Assembly (NCBI RefSeq): GCF_030294945.1
Contig: NZ_AP018448.1
Coordinates: 2,914,001-2,978,000, forward strand
Origin: Streptomyces graminofaciens
GTDB lineage: Bacteria; Actinomycetota; Actinomycetes; Streptomycetales; Streptomycetaceae
Direction of reading: 5' to 3'
Length of the DNA stretch: 64,000 bases
A program made the translations under genes and the position numbers. How positions within the stretch are numbered: position 1 is the first letter of the stretch; every line of letters starts with the position of its first letter. The notes beneath the pieces are model-generated. The model did no database searches. It was not told the DNA's origin and saw only the letters and a list, made by a program, of their open reading frames with translations. Shown here piece after piece: positions 60,773 through 64,000 of the stretch.

Positions 60773-62845
60773 TCAAGTGCGACGCAGTCGGACAACCTTC
60801 GCATCAAAGTCACCGCGGAGCCCTGTCCGCAGTCCGTGATGCAACAGCACCGCCCCTCGGTACGTTTCGCCCGTTTCGCGACACTCATACGTCCTGTCCG
60901 GGTCGAGGCCGCGCAGCCGGACCGGGGCGAGCGGCTCGCCGTAGTGCTGGGCCTGGAGCCAGGCGAGGACGACCACCTCGTCGCCGTACACGTACTGCAC
61001 GGCGCTCAGTCCGCCGGCCGGCGGCCGCAGCCGGTAGAGGTCGCCGCGCTGCACGACCGGCCGGATCTCGCGGTAGAGCTCGACCCAGCTCCGCGCCTCG
61101 GCCAGCTCCTCCTCCGTCCACTCGGTGAGGTCGCCGCCCACGCCGAGCACGCCCGCCATGGCACTGACGAAGCGGAAGCGCAGCGAGCTGACCCGCCCGT
61201 TGAGCTGGTTGTTCGGACTGTCGGTGACCCAGGCGGCCATGACCCGGGCCGGATGGATCTGGCTGAAGCCGTGCTGGATGGCGAGCCGGTCGAGCGGGTC
61301 GGTGTTGTCGGAGGTCCACACCTGGTCCGTGCGGGCCATGACCTCGAGGTCGATCCGGCCGCCCCCGCCCGAGCACGACTCGAAGGCGACGCCGGGGTGC
61401 GCGGCCCGCAGCCGGTCGAGGAGGGCGTAGAAGGCGCGCACGTGCTCGACCCACAGCTTCTGCGGATACGGCTCCCCGGGCCAGCCGGCGTCCGTGAAGC
61501 AGCGGTTGAAGTCCCACTTGACGTAGTCGATGGGCGCGCTGGACAGGAGCCCGTGCAGCTGCTCCCAGAGATACTCCTGGACGTCCTTGCGCGCGAGGTT
61601 GAGGACGAGCTGATTGCGTAGCTCCGTCCGCTTTCGTCCCGGATGGAACTGTGCCCATTCGGGGTGCGCGCGGTACAGCTCGCTGTCCGGGTTGACCATC
61701 TCCGGCTCGACCCAGATGCCGAACTGCATCCCGAGGGCGTGCACATAGTCGGCGAGCGGCTTCAGCCCCTGCGGGAAGCGGTCCGGGTTGGGGGTCCAGT
61801 CGCCGAGTCCGGCCCGGTCGCTGGTCCGGGTCCCGAACCAGCCGTCGTCGACCACGAACAGCTCCACACCGATGGCCGCAGCCCGCCGCGCGAGCGCCCC
61901 CTGCTGCTCCTCGGAGATGTCGAACTCGGTGGCCTCCCAGGAGTTGAACAGCACCGGCCGGTCCTGGTCCGCGTCCGGGATGACATACGCCCGCTGGTAC
62001 GCGTGCCAGGCGCGGCTGGCGCCGCCGTGGCCGCCGTCGCTCCACAACCCGGCGAAGACGGGCGTCGTGAACGTCTCGCCGGTCTCCAGCCGCAGCAGGC
62101 CCGATTCGTCGTATCCGGCGCCGCCGGTGATCTGCACACGCGCGTCCGGGAGCTGGGCCACGGCGATCCGCCAGGAGCCCGACCAGCCGAGGGCGCAACC
62201 GTAGACCTCGCCGCGCTCCTCGGTGGCGTCGGTGTCGAGGGCGACCCAGGGCAGATGCTGATGCCCGGTGTGGCCGCGCCGGCTGCCGATGACCTTCTCC
62301 CCGTAGGTGAGGTCCCCGCGGACCAGGCGGGACTCGGCCGCCCACCGCCCGTGCAGCTGGGACAGCCGCCAGGCCTCCTCGCGAGGCGGCAGCGTCCAGG
62401 TCGCCGAGTCGGCCCGCAGCAGCTCGACCGACGGCCCCTCGTTGACGAGGGTCACCCAGCGCTCGACGACATCGTCACGCATCCGGTAGTGGAGCGTGAT
62501 CCCGAGCCCGTCGTCGGCGAACCGCAGCCGCAGCTCGTCGCCGTCGGCCTCGTAGGCCTCAAAGGTCCACTCGGTGCCGCGCCGCGTGTCCGTGCGCACA
62601 AACAGGGCCGGGCGCACGAAGCGGGGGCCGCCCTCGACGGGGTACTCCTCGTGTCCGTCGACCGGGGCCTCGAACGGCCAGTACGGCAGCTGCTGCCTGG
62701 CGGCCAGCTCCTCCGCGTCAGGGAGCCCCATCCGTGGGCCCCAGTGCAGATGCAGCAGCTCGTCGGCCTCCGTGAGCCGCAGGGCGTAACTGCTCGTAGG
62801 CCCCGAAAGAAGCCAGGTCCGGCCATCAGCGCCGATTTCCAACAT
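60773..62845 (-). CDS. Alpha-galactosidase (GH36)
   Basis: 690 aa from the ATG at 62845 with GTGAGGG upstream; a start at 62878 adds 11 residues. The beta-sandwich N-terminus is followed by a TIM barrel with ELFVVDDGWFGTR, GIWVEPEMVNPDSELY, IDYVKWDFNRCF (nucleophile Asp) and VWTSDNTDPLDRLAIQHG (acid/base Asp). No signal peptide, so it is cytoplasmic and probably works on imported raffinose-family or melibiose-like sugars. No sugar transporter gene is adjacent. Confidence 0.94.
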   Translation of the reverse strand: MLEIGADGRTWLLSGPTSSYALRLTEADELLHLHWGPRMGLPDAEELAARQQLPYWPFEAPVDGHEEYPVEGGPRFVRPALFVRTDTRRGTEWTFEAYEADGDELRLRFADDGLGITLHYRMRDDVVERWVTLVNEGPSVELLRADSATWTLPPREEAWRLSQLHGRWAAESRLVRGDLTYGEKVIGSRRGHTGHQHLPWVALDTDATEERGEVYGCALGWSGSWRIAVAQLPDARVQITGGAGYDESGLLRLETGETFTTPVFAGLWSDGGHGGASRAWHAYQRAYVIPDADQDRPVLFNSWEATEFDISEEQQGALARRAAAIGVELFVVDDGWFGTRTSDRAGLGDWTPNPDRFPQGLKPLADYVHALGMQFGIWVEPEMVNPDSELYRAHPEWAQFHPGRKRTELRNQLVLNLARKDVQEYLWEQLHGLLSSAPIDYVKWDFNRCFTDAGWPGEPYPQKLWVEHVRAFYALLDRLRAAHPGVAFESCSGGGGRIDLEVMARTDQVWTSDNTDPLDRLAIQHGFSQIHPARVMAAWVTDSPNNQLNGRVSSLRFRFVSAMAGVLGVGGDLTEWTEEELAEARSWVELYREIRPVVQRGDLYRLRPPAGGLSAVQYVYGDEVVVLAWLQAQHYGEPLAPVRLRGLDPDRTYECRETGETYRGAVLLHHGLRTGLRGDFDAKVVRLRRT

Positions 62846-63068
62846 CAAGCCCTCACAGATTCGAACAGGTGCGATCAAGCCTCAGCATCATCGCAGGCCG
62901 CCGCGGCTCCGTGACGGCGCCTGTGGACAACTGTCGGCGAGTGCCCCTTCGGCACCTGTGGACAACTCATTGCCGTAGGAACCTATGTCGTATCGTCGAG
63001 TGCGCGCCTCATTGCCGAGTGCGTGTCCGTCGACGATCGGCGCCGACGGGCGGAGGGGAGGAGCCCCA

Positions 63069-63866
63069 GTGACGCAGCAGATCCCGTCGACCGAGCCCGA
63101 GCTGACCGGAGTGCGCAACTTCCGCGATGTCGGCGGCTTGCCGACCGTGGACGGCCGGCGTGTGCGCCACGGAGTGCTGTTCCGCAGCGGTCACCTCGCG
63201 CACGCGACCGACGAGGACAGCGCGTTCCTTGCCTCCCTGGGCCTGCACACGATCTTCGACTTCCGGAACGCGGCGGACCAGAAGCTGGAGGGCCCGGACG
63301 TCGAGCTGCCCGGCGTGCGCAATCTGAACCTGCCGCTGACCGACCCGGCGGACGGCGCCGAGTTCTGGAAGATGGTCCGCGACGGCGACCTGGACCAGCT
63401 GCGCGCCCTGCTGGACGGCGGCAAGGCGGCGGACCGGATGATCAACTCCTATCGCGCGATCGTCAAGCAGCGCACGGCCGAGCACTCCCGGGTGCTGCAC
63501 GCGCTGGCCGAGGACAGCGTGCCCGCCCTGATGCACTGCGCCGCCGGCAAGGACCGCGCGGGTCTCTCCATCGCGGTGACGCTGCTCGCCGTGGGGGTGG
63601 AGCGCGAGGCCGTCGTCGCCGACTACCTGGAGTCGAACGCCAAGCACCGCCGCTACAAGGTCCACCGCAGCAGCACGTCCGCGAGCGCCTACTCCCCCGA
63701 GGTCATGGAGCTGCTGAGCCCGCTCTTCGACGCCCGCGCCGAGTATCTGACTGCGGCCTTCGAGACCATCGAGGAGACCTGGGGCGATGTGGACACCTAC
63801 CTGGAGCAGGGTCTGAGCGTGACGCCCCGGACCCGGGAGCGCCTACGCGAGCGGCTGCTCGACTGA
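63069..63866 (+). CDS. Tyrosine-protein phosphatase, PtpB-like
   Basis: 265 aa from a GTG at 63069 with GGGGAGGAG upstream; an ATG at 62985 is out of line with the ribosome binding site. LTGVRNFRDVGGLPTVDGRR is the N-terminal motif of the family, and LMHCAAGKDRAG holds the catalytic Cys-x5-Arg loop (CAAGKDR). It is similar to MptpB-like phosphatases, which have broad specificity including lipid phosphates. No kinase is adjacent; the substrate is unknown. Confidence 0.9.
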   Translation: MTQQIPSTEPELTGVRNFRDVGGLPTVDGRRVRHGVLFRSGHLAHATDEDSAFLASLGLHTIFDFRNAADQKLEGPDVELPGVRNLNLPLTDPADGAEFWKMVRDGDLDQLRALLDGGKAADRMINSYRAIVKQRTAEHSRVLHALAEDSVPALMHCAAGKDRAGLSIAVTLLAVGVEREAVVADYLESNAKHRRYKVHRSSTSASAYSPEVMELLSPLFDARAEYLTAAFETIEETWGDVDTYLEQGLSVTPRTRERLRERLLD

Positions 63867-63893
63867 CGGCCCGCCCCCTGGGACCAACCAGCA

Positions 63894-64000
63894 CTACTTC
63901 TTGGCGCCCACCTCGAACAGCAGATAGACGAAGGCCGCGAAGAGATGACCGACCGCGATGTAGATGATGAGCCGCACCCACAGGGCGCGGGGGAACTTCT
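63894..64000 (-). CDS. DUF6126-family small membrane protein (5' partial)
   Basis: 35 codons end at the TAG at 63894; the N-terminus is beyond the window edge. FPRALWVRLIIYIAVGHLFA and FVYLLFEVGAKK give one transmembrane helix with the family motif RLxIYIxxGHxFA. These are small Streptomyces membrane proteins usually encoded beside an XRE-type regulator, which would lie outside the window. Confidence 0.75.
   Translation of the reverse strand, partial: KFPRALWVRLIIYIAVGHLFAAFVYLLFEVGAKK

Overview
The window is very GC-rich, with strong third-position GC bias, GTG/ATG starts behind purine-rich ribosome binding sites, a conservon, and families typical of Streptomyces (DUF6126, PknG-like kinase, PcRGLX/YetA-like lyase, ydaO-type leader before a LysM-M23 hydrolase). 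It is best read as chromosomal DNA of a Streptomyces or a close relative, with a saprophytic lifestyle: plant polysaccharide, aromatic and sugar catabolism sit beside signalling genes. No rRNA, CRISPR array or recognisable biosynthetic gene cluster was seen.

Layout. 1-2155: the 3' part of a ricin-lectin/GH43 glycosidase and a YceI protein. 2238-8239: a hydroxyquinol (resorcinol-type) operon of flavin monooxygenase, intradiol dioxygenase and maleylacetate reductase, divergent from an AcoR-like regulator across a perfect 17-bp palindrome. 8497-10973: two LuxR-type regulators. 11028-15334: a LacI regulator divergent from three Gfo/Idh/MocA dehydrogenases. 15367-20590: two cupins, a small secreted protein, and an APC permease-GntR unit divergent from a GABA-type permease. 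20601-25440: an accessory stretch with strong terminators, a hypothetical membrane protein, IS1380-like and IS5-like transposase remnants, a rifampin phosphotransferase (rph) with a 19-bp RAE-like inverted repeat upstream, and tRNA-Pro(GGG).

25587-34382 and onward: split transketolase, small DNA-binding/GNAT/XRE-cupin genes, LysR, kbl-tdh threonine catabolism, then a complete conservon (cvnA-B-C-D plus a GAF protein, 36544 down to 32431). 36971-45110: five genes joined by four consecutive 4-bp stop/start overlaps (trypsin-like protease, PknG-like kinase, vWA/zinc-ribbon protein, GlnX-like four-TM protein, solute-binding protein), with a divergent small trypsin-co-occurring-domain gene. This looks like an elaborated GlnH-GlnX-PknG sensing system and is the most interesting locus here. 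45321-51641: secreted GH65-type enzyme, metallo-beta-lactamase-fold hydrolase, Glu/Leu/Phe/Val dehydrogenase and TetR regulator. 51716-59094: a GDSL hydrolase and a rhamnogalacturonan-I degradation operon (PL26-type lyase broken by a frameshift, CE/SGNH esterase, PL11 lyase, DUF6250 protein). 59314-64000: LysM-M23 peptidase behind a ydaO (c-di-AMP) riboswitch, GH36 alpha-galactosidase, a PtpB-like phosphatase and the end of a DUF6126 gene.

All functions are by recognition of motifs and family resemblance from reading the sequence; no database search was run.
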